NCBI RefSeq assembly: GCF_014646015.1
Contig: NZ_BMMQ01000001.1
Coordinates: 310,001 to 374,000, forward strand
From: Microbacterium nanhaiense
GTDB lineage: Bacteria > Actinomycetota > Actinomycetes > Actinomycetales > Microbacteriaceae
DNA length: 64,000 nt
Direction of reading: 5' to 3'
Shown: positions 1-10,343 of the stretch, in pieces
Layout: every line of letters begins with the position of its first letter
Position numbering within the stretch: position 1 is the first letter of the stretch
Position numbers and translations under genes: made by a program
Notes under the pieces: generated by a model
The model's input: the letters and a program-made list of their open reading frames with translations, nothing else
The model's database searches: none
What the model was told of the DNA's origin: nothing

Positions 1-652
1 GCAGGATCGATTCCTGCGGCGTCCACTCGCCGTACACGAAGGGGCCGGTGCCGATCGGGGCCTGGCAGTTCGCGTCCTTGCCGCGTTCGATGCCGGCCGG
101 CGACTCCATCGCCGCCCAGTGTTGGCTGAGCACCTCGAGGAGCGCCGACTTGGGGCGCGAGAGGTTGAGGGTGAGGTGGGTGTCATCGACGATGTCGACG
201 CTCTCGATCTCCTTGACCGCGATGCGGCCGGTCGACGAGCCCGTCTCCGGATCCTGCATGTGCTCGATGTTTGCCTTCACGGCCTCGGCGTCGAAGGGCG
301 TGCCATCCGTGAACGCGATGCCGTCCTTCAGCACGATGTCCCAACTGAGCCCGTCCTCGCTCGGCGTGCCCGATTCCGCGAGCCAGGGGACGATCTCGCC
401 ATCGGCGGAGCGGCCGAATAGCGGTTCGAGCACCTGGGTCGCGAGCAGCGCCTGCGACCAGTAGCCGCCCACATGCGGGTCGAGGCAGCTGGGCTCGCCA
501 TACCCCGTCGCGTACACGAGCGTGCCGCCCTCGATCGTTTCGGCGGGTGCGGCGCTCGGGTCGGAGCCCTCGGAGGGCGCGGAGCACCCGGCGGCGAGCA
601 GCGCCGCGGAGGCGAGAGCGAGAGCCAGCAGGGCACGACGGAACAGAGGCAT
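1..652 (-). CDS. ABC transporter substrate-binding lipoprotein, SBP family 5 (3' end outside window)
   Basis: This reading frame runs off the left edge, so only about the first 217 residues are present. It begins with a lipoprotein signal peptide: basic MPLFRR, a hydrophobic stretch, then the lipobox LLAAGC with the lipidated Cys at residue 23. The mature part has the family 5 (oligopeptide/dipeptide DppA/OppA-type) pattern: GGTLVYATGYGEPSCLDPH, then LEPLFGR, DGLSWDIVLKDGIAFTDGTP and PIGTGPFVYGEW. The likely role is to capture peptides or similar solutes outside the membrane for an ABC importer whose other genes must lie to the left. A GAGGGG ribosome site precedes the ATG. The exact substrate cannot be told. 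Confidence 0.9.
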   Translation of the reverse strand, partial: MPLFRRALLALALASAALLAAGCSAPSEGSDPSAAPAETIEGGTLVYATGYGEPSCLDPHVGGYWSQALLATQVLEPLFGRSADGEIVPWLAESGTPSEDGLSWDIVLKDGIAFTDGTPFDAEAVKANIEHMQDPETGSSTGRIAVKEIESVDIVDDTHLTLNLSRPKSALLEVLSQHWAAMESPAGIERGKDANCQAPIGTGPFVYGEWTPQESIL

Positions 653-726
653 GGAATCCCCTCGACGGTGAATTGGACGATGTCCAGAAAAGGACCGTCG
701 ACAAGTCTAACCCCGCCCGTGCGGAC

Positions 727-1719
727 CTAGACCGCCTGCGCGAACTCGGCGGGCTCGTCGGCGCCGATGTGTTGCAGGTGCGAGGGGATCTCGCGTCCCT
801 TCTCGCGCATCGACTTCGCCCACAGCCTGCCCGCCCGGTAGGAGGAGCGGACGAGGGGACCCGCGAGCACGCCCAGGAATCCGATCTCCTCTGCGAGCCT
901 CTTGAACTCGACGAACTCGTCCGGCTTCACCCAGCGGGCCACCGGCATGTGCCGCGGCGACGGCCGGAGATACTGCGTGAGCGTGATGATGTCGCACCCC
1001 GAGTCGTGCAGGTCCTGCAGGGCGACGGCGACCTCCTCGGGCTCCTCGCCCATGCCGAGGATGAGGTTCGACTTCGTGATGAGTCCGGCCTCGTGGCCCT
1101 GCGTGATGACGCTGAGCGAGCGGTCGTAGTCGAACGCCGGCCGGATCCGTCGGAACACGCGCGGGACGGTCTCGACGTTGTGCGCGAAGACCTCGGGGCG
1201 TGCGCTGAAGATCTCGCCGAGGAAGCGCGGATCCGCGTTGTGCTCGTTCGCGAGCAGTTCGACGCCCGTGTTCGGGTTCAGGGCGTGGATCTGCCGCACC
1301 GTCTCCGCGTTGAGCCAGGCGCCCGTGTCGGCGAGATCGTCGCGCGCAACGCTCGTCACGGTCGCGTAGCGCAGGCCCATGCGCCGGACGGACTCGGCGA
1401 CGCGGCGCGGCTCATCCGTGTCATAGGCGTCCGGCTTGCCGGTGTCGATCTGGCAGAAGTCGCATCGGCGGGTGCACTGGGATCCGCCGATGAGGAACGT
1501 CGCCTCCCGGTCCTCCCAGCACTCGAAGATGTTGGGGCAGCCGGCCTCCTGGCAGACCGTGTGCAGCTCCTCCGTCTTTACGAGGGAGTGGAGCTCCTGA
1601 TACTCGGGGCCCTGCTTGACGCGAGTCTTGATCCACTCGGGCTTCTTCTCGATCGGGGTCTGCGAGTTGCGCACCTCGAGGCGGAGAAGCTTGCGGCCGT
1701 TGGGGGCGGAGACACTCAT
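727..1719 (-). CDS. lipA: Lipoyl synthase
   Basis: 330-residue radical-SAM enzyme that inserts two sulfurs into protein-bound octanoyl groups to make lipoate for 2-oxoacid dehydrogenases and the glycine cleavage system. Both iron-sulfur motifs are intact: the auxiliary cluster C-x4-C-x5-C at Cys56, Cys61 and Cys67, and the radical-SAM C-x3-C-x2-C at Cys82, Cys86 and Cys89 (CTRRCDFC). The C-terminal RSSYRAG element, which supplies a serine ligand in this family, is present. The ATG overlaps the stop codon of lipB (ATGA), so the two are translationally coupled. A longer in-frame extension upstream is only lipB read in another frame. Confidence 0.97.
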   Translation of the reverse strand: MSVSAPNGRKLLRLEVRNSQTPIEKKPEWIKTRVKQGPEYQELHSLVKTEELHTVCQEAGCPNIFECWEDREATFLIGGSQCTRRCDFCQIDTGKPDAYDTDEPRRVAESVRRMGLRYATVTSVARDDLADTGAWLNAETVRQIHALNPNTGVELLANEHNADPRFLGEIFSARPEVFAHNVETVPRVFRRIRPAFDYDRSLSVITQGHEAGLITKSNLILGMGEEPEEVAVALQDLHDSGCDIITLTQYLRPSPRHMPVARWVKPDEFVEFKRLAEEIGFLGVLAGPLVRSSYRAGRLWAKSMREKGREIPSHLQHIGADEPAEFAQAV

Positions 1720-2360
1720 GCGGGGATCCTCTCGAAGGCGTCGCGGAAGGCGGACGCGGTGGCGTCCTTGATATCGGCGGGGGAGATGTCCCGCCCGGAT
1801 TCGCGGGCGATGGTCGTCACGCCGGCGTCGGTGATGCCGCAGGCGACGATCTCGTCGTACGGGTCGAGGGAGTGGTTGCAGTTCAGCGCGAAACCGTGCA
1901 TGGTCACGCCCTGCTGCACCCGCATCCCGATGGCGGCGATCTTGTCGGCGGATCCGTCGGCGCGCTCGACCCAGACACCGCTGCGCCCGTCGATCTGCAC
2001 TCCGACGATGCCGAGATCGGCGACGAGGTCGATCAGCATGCGCTCGATGCCGCGCACGAGCTCCACCGCGTCTCCGCGGTCCGACACGCGGATGATGGGG
2101 TAGCCGACGAGCTGGCCGGGGCCGTGCCACGTGATCTTGCCGCCGCGATCCACGTCGATCACCGGCGTATCGGAGCGCGTCGGGCGCTCGTGCGGCGCGG
2201 TGCGGGAGCCGGCGGTGAACACCGGCTCGTGCTCAAGCAAGATCAGCGTCTCCGGCCGCGCTCCCGCGGCCACCTCGGCATGAATCCTGCGCTGCAGGTC
2301 CCACCCCTGAAGGTACGGCACCGCGGCGGGCATGAACCCCGCCTCCAGTACATCGAGCAT
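1716..2360 (-). CDS. lipB: Octanoyl-[acyl-carrier-protein]:protein N-octanoyltransferase
   Basis: 214 residues, the usual length. It moves an octanoyl group from acyl carrier protein to the lipoyl domain of target enzymes, the step before LipA. The family signature [17 protein letters not shown] lies at residues 73-89. The catalytic pair is Lys140 (in KIAAIGMRV) and Cys174 (in IVACGITD). The ATG at 2360 has a GAGGG ribosome site about 8 bases upstream. It is the first gene of a lipB-lipA operon and is divergent from a TetR-type gene. Confidence 0.96.
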   Translation of the reverse strand: MLDVLEAGFMPAAVPYLQGWDLQRRIHAEVAAGARPETLILLEHEPVFTAGSRTAPHERPTRSDTPVIDVDRGGKITWHGPGQLVGYPIIRVSDRGDAVELVRGIERMLIDLVADLGIVGVQIDGRSGVWVERADGSADKIAAIGMRVQQGVTMHGFALNCNHSLDPYDEIVACGITDAGVTTIARESGRDISPADIKDATASAFRDAFERIPA

Positions 2361-2379
2361 GCGACATCCCTCGATAATG

Positions 2380-2388
2380 GACAGTGTC
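2380..2388. promoter_or_regulatory. Small palindrome GACA-G-TGTC in the lipB/tetR divergent intergenic region
   Basis: The sequence gacagtgtc is a perfect 9-base palindrome around a central base. It lies in the 78-base gap between the divergent lipB and TetR-family genes. TetR-type regulators often bind such sites between themselves and a neighbour. The site is short, so chance is a real alternative. Confidence 0.25.
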
Positions 2389-2438
2389 TAATAAACCCTA
2401 CCGCGCCGATGATCAGCTCCGCGACATACCCTGGGTGC

Positions 2439-2993
2439 ATGGCAATCCAGACGGGGAAGAGGGGCCGGCCGAGGGCTATCACGAGCGACATGCTCGCGGA
2501 AGCCGCGTGCGAACTCTTCCTCGAACAGGGCTACGAGGCCACGAACGTGGGCGAGATCGCGCAGCGCGCCGGAATCGCGCGCTCGAGCTTCTTCAATTAC
2601 GCGCCTGGTAAGGCCGAACTGCTGTGGCGGTCGCTCGACGAGAGGATCGCGGCCGCCGACGACTCGCTTCCGGCGCGCGAGGTCATCCGCTCCCTCGCCT
2701 CGGGCTTCGCGCCGGATGCGCTCGCGCTCGCACTCGCGAACGCCGAGGCGATGCAGATCGAGGATCACCTCGAGCGAGAGGGCGCGCTGCGCCAGAAGCG
2801 CGTTGCCGATCTCGCCGCGCGCGCCCTGCGCCGGGAGGGCGCGGATCCGCTCGTCGCGCAGGTGCGCGGCGGTGCGTACGGGGCCGCTGTTCTCGCCGCA
2901 ATCTCCTCGTGGGCGGCGAGCGGGGCCGGGTCTGCGCCCCTCGAGGCGCACCTGGATCGTGCACTCGCCGTTCTGGAGGAACCGTCGCGGTAG
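2439..2993 (+). CDS. TetR/AcrR family transcriptional regulator
   Basis: 184 residues. The N-terminus after MAIQTGKRGRPR is a TetR helix-turn-helix: ELFLEQGYEATNVGEIAQRAGIARSSFFNY at about residues 25-54, with the usual FFNY in the recognition helix region. The C-terminal ligand domain is alanine/arginine-rich and gives no hint of ligand. The start at 2439 is chosen because the HTH begins just after it; longer upstream reading runs antisense to lipB. It is divergent from lipB and 12 bases ahead of ffh. Its target is unknown; self-regulation or control of a distant exporter is equally possible. Confidence 0.88.
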   Translation: MAIQTGKRGRPRAITSDMLAEAACELFLEQGYEATNVGEIAQRAGIARSSFFNYAPGKAELLWRSLDERIAAADDSLPAREVIRSLASGFAPDALALALANAEAMQIEDHLEREGALRQKRVADLAARALRREGADPLVAQVRGGAYGAAVLAAISSWAASGAGSAPLEAHLDRALAVLEEPSR

Positions 2994-3005
2994 AATGGGG
3001 CCACC

Positions 3006-4550
3006 ATGGCTACTTTCGGCACGCTTTCCGACCGTCTCGTCGAGACATTTAAGAACCTCCGCACGAAGGGGCGCCTGTCGGCGTCCGACGTCGACGGCAC
3101 CGTCCGCGAGATCCGTCGCGCCCTGCTCGACGCCGACGTCGCGCTGCAGGTCGTCAAGGACTTCACGGCGAAGGTGCGCGAGCGCGCCCTCAGCGACGAG
3201 GTGAACAAGGCGCTGAACCCCGCGCAGCAGGTGGTGCAGATCGTCAACGAGGAACTCGTCGAGATCCTCGGCGGCACGCAGCGCAAGCTGCAGTTCGCGA
3301 AGGTCGCTCCCACGGTCATCATGCTCGCGGGTCTTCAGGGATCCGGTAAGACGACCTTCGCGGGCAAGCTCGCCAAGAAGCTGCAGAGCGAGGGGCACAC
3401 GCCGATCCTCGTGGCAGCCGACCTCCAGCGTCCGAATGCCGTCAACCAGCTGCAGGTCGTCGCCGAGCAGGCGGGCGCCGCGATCTACGCGCCCGAGCCG
3501 GGCAACGGCGTCGGAGACCCCGTGAAGGTCTCGAAGGCGGGCGTCGAGTTCGCGCGGCAGAAGCAGCACGATGTGGTCATCATCGACACGGCCGGTCGCC
3601 TCGGCGTCGACGAGGAGCTGATGAAGCAGGCGTCGAAGATCCGTAAGGCGACGGATCCGGACGAGGTGCTGTTCGTCATCGACTCGATGATCGGTCAGGA
3701 CGCGGTCAACACCGCCAAGGCGTTCCAGGACGGCGTCGACTTCACGGGCGTCGTGCTCTCGAAGCTCGACGGTGACGCCCGCGGTGGCGCGGCGCTCTCG
3801 GTCGCATCGGTGACCGGTCGTCCCATCATCTTCGCCTCGAACGGTGAGACGCTCGACGCGCTCGAGGATTTCCACCCCGATCGCATGGCGAGCCGCATCC
3901 TCGACCTCGGCGACATCCTGACACTCATCGAGCAGGCTCAGGCCGCGTTCGACGAGGAGGAGGCCCGCAAGGTCGCGGAGAAGCTCGCGAAGGAGGCCTT
4001 CACCCTCGAAGACTTCCTCGAGCAGATGCAGCAGCTCAAGAAGATGGGCTCGATGAAGAAGATGCTCGGCATGCTTCCCGGCATGGGCGGGCAGATGAAG
4101 CAGCAGCTCGAGAACTTCGACGAGAGCGAGATCGGCCGCACCGAGGCGATCATTCGCGGCATGACGCCCGCTGAGCGCAACAACACGAAGATCCTCAACG
4201 GTTCGCGACGCGCGCGCATCGCCCGCGGATCCGGTGTGACGGTCACCGAGGTGAACCAGCTCGTGAACCGCTTCGAGCAGGCCGCCAAGATGATGAAGAA
4301 GGTCGCCCGCGGCGAGAACGCGGGGATCCCCGGCATGGGCGCGATGCCCGGTATGAAGCCGACCGGGAAGAAGGCGAAGAAGGCGAAGGGCAAGTTCCAG
4401 GGCGGTCGCTCGGGCAACCCGGCCAAGCGCGCCGTCGAGCCGGTCGCCGAGACGGCTCCGACCGGATCCGGTTTCGGCCTGGGAGCTGCCGCGCCGCAGC
4501 CCAGCGACGCGGACCTGTCCGAGATCCAGAAGCTGTTCGGCAAGAACTGA
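3006..4550 (+). CDS. ffh: Signal recognition particle protein Ffh
   Basis: 514-residue SRP54 GTPase that binds 4.5S-type RNA and signal sequences of nascent membrane proteins and docks them to FtsY. Order of domains: N-terminal helical bundle (1-95), GTPase G domain with P-loop GLQGSGKTT (109-117), DTAGR, and SKLDGD, then a methionine-rich M domain starting near residue 320 (EQMQQLKKMGSMKKMLGMLPGMG). A basic KKAKKAKGK tail follows, typical of actinobacterial Ffh. The upstream ribosome site is weak. A strong hairpin follows the stop. Confidence 0.97.
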   Translation: MATFGTLSDRLVETFKNLRTKGRLSASDVDGTVREIRRALLDADVALQVVKDFTAKVRERALSDEVNKALNPAQQVVQIVNEELVEILGGTQRKLQFAKVAPTVIMLAGLQGSGKTTFAGKLAKKLQSEGHTPILVAADLQRPNAVNQLQVVAEQAGAAIYAPEPGNGVGDPVKVSKAGVEFARQKQHDVVIIDTAGRLGVDEELMKQASKIRKATDPDEVLFVIDSMIGQDAVNTAKAFQDGVDFTGVVLSKLDGDARGGAALSVASVTGRPIIFASNGETLDALEDFHPDRMASRILDLGDILTLIEQAQAAFDEEEARKVAEKLAKEAFTLEDFLEQMQQLKKMGSMKKMLGMLPGMGGQMKQQLENFDESEIGRTEAIIRGMTPAERNNTKILNGSRRARIARGSGVTVTEVNQLVNRFEQAAKMMKKVARGENAGIPGMGAMPGMKPTGKKAKKAKGKFQGGRSGNPAKRAVEPVAETAPTGSGFGLGAAAPQPSDADLSEIQKLFGKN

Positions 4551-4556
4551 CACCGC

Positions 4557-4582
4557 GAGGGCGGCCCCGCGGGGCCGCCCTC
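4557..4582 (+). terminator. Intrinsic-type terminator hairpin after ffh
   Basis: A perfect 12-base-pair inverted repeat (4557-4568 with 4571-4582, gagggcggcccc and its complement) begins seven bases after the ffh stop. There is no long T run, as is usual in high-GC actinobacteria. Confidence 0.8.
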
Positions 4583-4599
4583 GTCGTATCGGGAGGACG

Positions 4600-5421
4600 A
4601 TGACCGACGCCTTTGCGGCCGAGAGCGCCCCGCGCGTGAACCCGCTCGGCTATCCCGGGGTGTGGCCGACCTCGTCGGTGCTCATCACGCACGACGAACT
4701 GCGCGCCGTCGACAGCCTGGAAGGCGTAAACCTCTCCGCGCGGGCACCGGTGCTGGCAATCGGGTCGAATGCCGCGCCGTCGCAGCTCCGCCACAAGTTC
4801 GCCGCCGTGGGGCTGCCCTTCGAGATCGTCTCGATGTCGGCGCGGGTCTCGGGTTACGTGTCGGGCTTCTGCGGATTCGCGGCGCCATTCGGTTATGTTC
4901 CCGCGACCCTCGTGGCCTCGCCGGGCGCCCAGAGCACGATGGCACTCCAGCTCCTCACCGATGCCCAGCTCACCGAGATCGATGCCACCGAGGCCCCGTG
5001 GTACAAGCGCGTGTGGATCGAGACCGAGATCCTGCTCGACACGGGCGACGTGCTCGGCGGGGCCTATGCCTACGTCGCGCGCGGGGGTTATCTCGCCGAC
5101 GCGGCCGGGCCATGGCTGATGCACGCGCCGGAAGACGAGCTCGTGGTCGGCGGAACGCACGTCCCCGATCAGCGCAGCTTGCTGGAGCGTCTCGTCGCGG
5201 ATCCACTGCTCGCCGAGGCGCTCGGCGCCCACCCGGAGGCGGTCGCCGCCCGCGGTGCCGACCCGGCGACATCCGCCCGGGCGATGCGCCGCGCGGGCGT
5301 CGTGTGCGAGGTGAACCCGCTGTACGAGCTGCCCGACGAGGTGGGGGCAACGCCGCGTCGCGCGGTCGTCCGAGCGAACGCCTCCGTGCTAGAGGACGTC
5401 GTCGTCGACCCAGTCGAGTGA
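4600..5421 (+). CDS. Conserved hypothetical protein with a GSN motif
   Basis: 273 residues, with a clear GGGAGGA ribosome site before the ATG. I do not recognise it with certainty. Residues about 50-66 read [17 protein letters not shown], which resembles the GSN phosphate loop of gamma-glutamylcyclotransferase-like folds, and the following GYVPATLV and [11 protein letters not shown] segments would fit such a fold. No signal peptide or membrane segment is visible. The last 33 bases overlap the 3' end of glpK on the opposite strand, so the two genes are tail to tail. Confidence 0.7.
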   Translation: MTDAFAAESAPRVNPLGYPGVWPTSSVLITHDELRAVDSLEGVNLSARAPVLAIGSNAAPSQLRHKFAAVGLPFEIVSMSARVSGYVSGFCGFAAPFGYVPATLVASPGAQSTMALQLLTDAQLTEIDATEAPWYKRVWIETEILLDTGDVLGGAYAYVARGGYLADAAGPWLMHAPEDELVVGGTHVPDQRSLLERLVADPLLAEALGAHPEAVAARGADPATSARAMRRAGVVCEVNPLYELPDEVGATPRRAVVRANASVLEDVVVDPVE

Positions 5422-6903
5422 CTTGGTGACGGCCTTGCGCCAGCCGCGCATGAGCCGGTTGACCTCCGCGGCGTCCATCCGCGGTTCCCACCTGCGGTCC
5501 TCCTGCCAATTCGCGCGCAACTCGTCGAGGCTCTCCCAGAAGCCGGTCGCGAGGCCCGCGGCGTAGGCCGCACCGAGCGCCGTCGTCTCGGTGATCACGG
5601 GTCGAACGACGGGCACGCCCAGGATGTCGGCCTGGAATTGCATAAGGGTGTCGTTCGCGACCATGCCGCCGTCGACGCGCAGTTCGCTCAGATCCATGGG
5701 GGAGTCGGTGCCGACGGCGTCGAGCACGTCGCGCGTCTGATACGCGACCGCTTCGAGCGCGGCGCGCGCGATGTGTCCCTTATTGGCGAACCGGGTGAGC
5801 CCGACGATCGCACCGCGGGCGTCGGGGCGCCAATACGGGGCAAAGAGGCCGCTGAACGCGGGAACGAGGTAGACGCCCCCGTTATCGTCGACGCTCGCCG
5901 CCAGCGACTCGACCTCCGGAGCGGACCTGATGATGCCGAGCTGATCGCGCAGCCACTGGATGAGCGAGCCGGTGACGGCTATCGAACCCTCGAGCGCGTA
6001 CCGCACCGGCTGCTCGCCGAGTTGGTATCCGACGGTGGTCAGCAGTCCCCCGGAGGACAGGATCTTCTCCTCGCCGGTCTGGAAGATGAGGAAGTTGCCC
6101 GTGCCATAGGTGTTCTTGCTCTCGCCGGCCTCGAACGCGGCCTGGCCGAAGGTGGCGGCCTGCTGGTCGCCGAGGATACCGGCGATCGGGGTCTCCCGCA
6201 GCAGCGAGGAATCCTTCGCATAACCGTAGATCTCGCTCGAGGAGCGGATCTCGGGCAGCATCGACCTCGGCACGTCGAAGTCGGCGAGGATGTCATCGCG
6301 CCACTCGAGGGTGTCGAGATCCATAAAGAGCGTGCGCGAGGCGTTAGTCACATCGGTCGCATGCACGCCGCCGTCCGGGCCACCCGTGAGGTTCCACAGG
6401 ACCCACGTGTCGGTCGTGCCGAAGAGCAGCTCGCCGCGTTCGGCGCGCTCGCGGGCGCCCGGGACGTTCTCGAGGATCCACGCGATCTTCGTGCCGGCGA
6501 AGTACGTCGCGAGAGGCAGGCCCACGATGCTCGTGTAGCGGTCGGTGCCGTGGCCCTTCGCGAGGCGATCGACGATCGCTTGCGTGCGGGTGTCCTGCCA
6601 GACGATTGCGTTGTACACCGGCTCACCCGTCGCGCGATCCCACACGACGGCGGTCTCGCGCTGATTCGTGATGCCGACCCCGGCGAGGTGATGGCGGGTG
6701 AGGCCCGCGCGGCTCAGGGCGAGACCGATGACCTCCTGCACATTGCGCCAGATCTCGGCGGGGTCGTGTTCGACCCAGCCGGGCTTCGGCAGGATCTGCT
6801 CGTGCTCCTTCTGTCCCGTCGCGACGATTGTTCCGCGGCGATCGAAGATGATCGCGCGGCTTGAGGTCGTGCCCTGGTCGATCGCGAGAATGTAGTCAGG
6901 CAT
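5389..6903 (-). CDS. glpK: Glycerol kinase
   Basis: 504 residues, standard for FGGY-family glycerol kinase, which makes sn-glycerol 3-phosphate from glycerol and ATP. The N-terminal ATPase motif [15 protein letters not shown] starts at residue 7. Substrate-domain markers include GVTNQRET-like [13 protein letters not shown], the [11 protein letters not shown] adenosine loop, and [19 protein letters not shown] near the C-terminus. The ATG at 6903 overlaps the end of glpD by 8 bases, giving a glpD-glpK operon. No glycerol facilitator gene is seen in the window. Confidence 0.97.
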   Translation of the reverse strand: MPDYILAIDQGTTSSRAIIFDRRGTIVATGQKEHEQILPKPGWVEHDPAEIWRNVQEVIGLALSRAGLTRHHLAGVGITNQRETAVVWDRATGEPVYNAIVWQDTRTQAIVDRLAKGHGTDRYTSIVGLPLATYFAGTKIAWILENVPGARERAERGELLFGTTDTWVLWNLTGGPDGGVHATDVTNASRTLFMDLDTLEWRDDILADFDVPRSMLPEIRSSSEIYGYAKDSSLLRETPIAGILGDQQAATFGQAAFEAGESKNTYGTGNFLIFQTGEEKILSSGGLLTTVGYQLGEQPVRYALEGSIAVTGSLIQWLRDQLGIIRSAPEVESLAASVDDNGGVYLVPAFSGLFAPYWRPDARGAIVGLTRFANKGHIARAALEAVAYQTRDVLDAVGTDSPMDLSELRVDGGMVANDTLMQFQADILGVPVVRPVITETTALGAAYAAGLATGFWESLDELRANWQEDRRWEPRMDAAEVNRLMRGWRKAVTKSLDWVDDDVL

Positions 6904-8593
6904 GAGCGGCCTCCGTTCCGAGCGCAATACCATGCGCCTCGCGCAGTTCGTTCGCCGTCTGGTCGATCTCACGGGCGAGGCGGTCCTCGTCCCAGCCGAG
7001 CAGGGGAGCGAGCGCACCCGCGACGCGGGCGAGCAACTCGTAGGTCACGGATCCCGTGAACGCGAGATCCGTGCGGCGCAGGATCACATCGACGAGGTGG
7101 ACGACGTGCTCGTGGTCGACCATCCAGGCGAGTTCGCGCGTCGACAGCCGGTCGCCGGCGAGGGGCTCGTCGTGCTCGGCCTCGAGCGTGTCCCATACGG
7201 CCGCGGCGCGCGTGCCGTAGCGACCCAGCAGCACGTTCCCGCGCGTGCCGGATCCGGGGATCCGCGTCCGTAGCCACACGCCGCGCGCGCGGGGCGACAT
7301 CGGGAAGTCTCGTCCGCCACCGATGGCGCGGTTCTTCGTGCTGACCGCGCGCGGGACGCCGATGTGGTCGAGGACGAGGCTCGAGAGCGTCTCGCCCAAA
7401 GCCCGGAACGTGGTCCATTTGCCGCCCACGAGGGTGATGAGCGGGATGCCGCGGCTCGAATCGACGACGAGCCGGTAATCGCGCGAGATCTGACCGGTGC
7501 TGGACGCATCACTGGCAGGCAGGGGTCGGATTCCGCTGAAGCGGTAGACGATCTGTTCGCGCGAGACCGAGATGTCGGGGAACACGTCGCCGATGAGGTC
7601 GAGGAAGTAATCGACCTCTTCCTCCGTGCAGCGGGCGGGCTTCGCCGGATCCGCGGCGATATCGGTCGTGCCGACCATCACCCGGCCCTTCAGCGGGTAG
7701 ATGAGGACGATGCGCCCGTCGGAATGCTCGAAGAAGATCTCGCGTCCGCCCGTCGCCGCGACGAGCTCGGGATGATCGAGCACGATGTGGGAGCCCTTGG
7801 TGCCGCCCATGAGGTGGGTGGGGGCGCCGAGCGCGGCGTTCGTCAGGTCGGCCCACGGACCGCTCGCGTTGATGACGGCGTCTGCCTCGATCGTGAAGTT
7901 CTCACCGGTCTCGCGGTCGCGCAGGGTCACGCCCGTGCCGGTGAAGCCTGTCGCCTCTACGTAGTTGAGGGCCCGCGCCGAGCGGTTCGATTCGAGGCCG
8001 TCGTTCAGCACGTCGAGCGCGAGACGTTCGGGGTCGTGCATCGAGGCGTCGAAGTACGTCGCGGTGTATTTGACCCTGGGGTTGAGACGGGGGAGTTCTC
8101 GAAGCGACGCCGTGTGGCCCCGGAAGCGGTGCCAGGGCGTGCGGCGCCCCGGGCCCACGAAGACGTCGTAGATCGTCAAGCCGATCTTGATGAGTGCCGC
8201 TCCGCGCTCGGTGGGTTTCCCGGATCGGCCGAGCAGGAACTTCAGCGGCGCCTGGAACAGGCCCGACCAGAAGTGGTAAATCGGAACCGTCGTCTTGAGC
8301 GGCTTGACGAAGTGCGGCGCGGTCTTCAGGAGATCGTTGCGCTCCGTGACGGATTCATGCACGAGGCGGAACTCGCCGTTCTCGAGGTAGCGGATGCCGC
8401 CGTGGACCATGTGGCTCGATGCAGCCGATGCGCCCGATGCGAAGTCGTTGCGCTCGACCAGTAGAACATCGACGCCCTGGAGGGCGAGATCGCGGAACGT
8501 CGCGATCCCGTTGATCCCGCCGCCGATGATCACGACCTGCGCGCGGCCTCGTTCACGAACCTGGGTCACAACACTGCGTTCCGGGGCGCTCAT
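6896..8593 (-). CDS. glpD: Glycerol-3-phosphate dehydrogenase, FAD-dependent
   Basis: 565 residues. The enzyme oxidises sn-glycerol 3-phosphate to dihydroxyacetone phosphate at the membrane and feeds electrons to menaquinone. The N-terminal Rossmann motif [20 protein letters not shown] (residues 20-39) and the flavin motif [20 protein letters not shown] are intact; a C-terminal DAO_C-type domain is present. The start at 8593 is placed just before the FAD motif. A 7-bp inverted repeat (8597-8613, tccagcg-tat-cgctgga) sits immediately upstream and could be an operator. It is transcribed with glpK. Confidence 0.95.
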   Translation of the reverse strand: MSAPERSVVTQVRERGRAQVVIIGGGINGIATFRDLALQGVDVLLVERNDFASGASAASSHMVHGGIRYLENGEFRLVHESVTERNDLLKTAPHFVKPLKTTVPIYHFWSGLFQAPLKFLLGRSGKPTERGAALIKIGLTIYDVFVGPGRRTPWHRFRGHTASLRELPRLNPRVKYTATYFDASMHDPERLALDVLNDGLESNRSARALNYVEATGFTGTGVTLRDRETGENFTIEADAVINASGPWADLTNAALGAPTHLMGGTKGSHIVLDHPELVAATGGREIFFEHSDGRIVLIYPLKGRVMVGTTDIAADPAKPARCTEEEVDYFLDLIGDVFPDISVSREQIVYRFSGIRPLPASDASSTGQISRDYRLVVDSSRGIPLITLVGGKWTTFRALGETLSSLVLDHIGVPRAVSTKNRAIGGGRDFPMSPRARGVWLRTRIPGSGTRGNVLLGRYGTRAAAVWDTLEAEHDEPLAGDRLSTRELAWMVDHEHVVHLVDVILRRTDLAFTGSVTYELLARVAGALAPLLGWDEDRLAREIDQTANELREAHGIALGTEAAHA

Positions 8594-8655
8594 GGCTCCA
8601 GCGTATCGCTGGAGAGGCGTGTTTCGATGTTCGATAATGATCCTCCATTGAAGCC

Positions 8656-8684
8656 TTGAGATGGGAACGGACATTCGATAGACT
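8656..8684 (+). promoter_or_regulatory. Sigma-A-type promoter giving a leaderless transcript
   Basis: TTGAGA (8656-8661), a 17-base spacer and TAGACT (8679-8684) form a good housekeeping promoter. The expected start point falls at or next to the ATG at 8691, so the DUF222/HNH mRNA is probably leaderless; no ribosome site is visible there. Confidence 0.65.
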
Positions 8685-8690
8685 GGGTTT

Positions 8691-10340
8691 ATGGACGCCG
8701 AAGTCTTCGATGATGTGCTCGCCGGGCTCTCGCCCGAACGACGCATCGAAGCGCGTGCAGTTCTCGATGAGATGGCAGATGCCCGTCAGGCCCGGGCCAT
8801 GATCGATGCCCACGAAATGCATCTCTACGCGCGGCTGGCGTCGCTCGCCGACGAACAGGCTGCCGCGTCCGCCTACGCCAACGCGCGGGACTATGCGCGA
8901 CGGTCCTTTGCCGCCGAAGCCGCCATCGCGACGTGCGTGGCGCCCGGCGAGGCCCGGGCGCAGATGGAGCTCGCCGAACGCCTCGACGCCGACTGTCCCG
9001 AGACGCTCGCCGCACTCCGCGAGGGCGAGATCTCGCTCCGTCATGCGGAGCAGGTTGTGCGCGCGGGGCTGAACCTCGACACTGGCGCACGGGCCTCCCT
9101 CGATCACCACGCGGCCGAGCTCGCGAAGCGCCGCACACCGCGACAGCTCGGCGTCGTGCTGCGCAAGCACGCCGCCGACATCGACTCGCGGTCGATGCGC
9201 GAGAAGCACGCAGACGCCCGAGCACGGCGCTTCGTCACGGTGCGTGCGGGGGAGGACGGCATGGGCGACATGCACATCCATGCCGAGCTGTTCGTGCTCC
9301 GGGCAGTCCACGACTATGTCGACCAGATGGCGCGCGAGGTGAAGGGCGATCGCGCCCGTGCGCGTGTCGCCTTCGCGCGGATCCACGGACACCTGCCCGA
9401 AGCGGGGTGGACGGCACCGGTGTCGGGTGCGGTCGACGCGAGCGATCCTCTCTCGGTCGCGGCAACGGATCAGCGCACGCTCGCGCAACTTCGCGTCGAT
9501 CTGTTCACCGATCTGCTCCTCACGGCCCGCCCCACGGCGCACCGGCTCCACATCGCGGGCACGGGCGAAGCGCTCGACGCGATCCGCCCGAGCGTGCAGG
9601 TCACGATTCCCGTCGAGCAGATGCTCGACCCCGACCGCGGCGTCGCCTATACGGACGCGGGTGAACTCATCCCGCCCGATACGGCGCGGATCCTCGCGGG
9701 CAACGCGGAGGGATGGGACCGGATTTTCTATCGACCCTCCGACGGCACGATCGCGGCGGTGGACCGATATCGACCGACAGCGGCACAGCGGCGCGCCGTG
9801 AGAGCCCGCGACATGACATGCCGAATACCGGGCTGTGAGGTTCCCGCGCGTCGGTGCGATATCGATCACGGGCACGATCATGCGCGGGGCGGCCCTACAG
9901 CGGTCGAGAACCTCGAGGCGCTCTGCCCCGGCCACCACCAGATGAAGCACCAGTCCGGCTGGAGCGTGCGGCAGGTCGGCGGCGGCGTGATCGAGTTCAC
10001 GACGCCCAGCGGCCGGGTCGTCTCCGACGAGCCGATGAGCCGCGTGTTCTTCCACGCGACTCCCGAGGCCGAGGCGGAGGAACAGCGTTCGCTCATCGCG
10101 GAGCACGAAACGGAGCGAGTGCACCTTCTCGAACAGGACCGGCGCGACGACGTCGCTGAGCGTCGTCCTGCAGACGAGGAGTTGCCCGGTCCGGAGCCGA
10201 TCGATGAGTTCGTCTCCGGGGAGCAGGCACATTCGGGCGCGAGCCTGCTCGAGGTCTTCATCGGCGAACTGCTCGCGGGCGCGAGCCGTGTTCCCGGGGT
10301 GGTGGACGCGTACTTCGGGGCGGGCCGCGCCCGTGCCTGA
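8691..10340 (+). CDS. DUF222 domain protein with C-terminal HNH endonuclease (13E12-repeat type)
   Basis: 549 residues. The N-terminal two thirds match the helical DUF222 (13E12) region: AERLDADCPETLAALREGEISLRHAEQV and a long charged helical part. Residues 377-420 form an HNH nuclease with a zinc-binding Cys pair: C-R-I-P-G-C, then DIDHGHDHARGG, ENLEALCPGHHQMKH. This family is amplified in many actinobacterial genomes and is thought to be mobile or polymorphic; no function is established. The C-terminus is acidic and variable. It is divergent from glpD and convergent with the siderophore-interacting gene, leaving 3 bases between stops. Confidence 0.9.
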   Translation: MDAEVFDDVLAGLSPERRIEARAVLDEMADARQARAMIDAHEMHLYARLASLADEQAAASAYANARDYARRSFAAEAAIATCVAPGEARAQMELAERLDADCPETLAALREGEISLRHAEQVVRAGLNLDTGARASLDHHAAELAKRRTPRQLGVVLRKHAADIDSRSMREKHADARARRFVTVRAGEDGMGDMHIHAELFVLRAVHDYVDQMAREVKGDRARARVAFARIHGHLPEAGWTAPVSGAVDASDPLSVAATDQRTLAQLRVDLFTDLLLTARPTAHRLHIAGTGEALDAIRPSVQVTIPVEQMLDPDRGVAYTDAGELIPPDTARILAGNAEGWDRIFYRPSDGTIAAVDRYRPTAAQRRAVRARDMTCRIPGCEVPARRCDIDHGHDHARGGPTAVENLEALCPGHHQMKHQSGWSVRQVGGGVIEFTTPSGRVVSDEPMSRVFFHATPEAEAEEQRSLIAEHETERVHLLEQDRRDDVAERRPADEELPGPEPIDEFVSGEQAHSGASLLEVFIGELLAGASRVPGVVDAYFGAGRARA

Positions 10341-10343
10341 ACC

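Noticed and set aside
547..2103. Long plus-strand open frame antisense to lipB-lipA
   Set aside because: It is the mirror of a high-GC coding region, rich in Arg/Ala/Val, with no domain; lipA and lipB motifs are perfect on the other strand.
2388..4553. 721-residue minus-strand frame over ffh
   Set aside because: Leu/Arg/Glu-rich antisense shadow of ffh; no recognisable fold.
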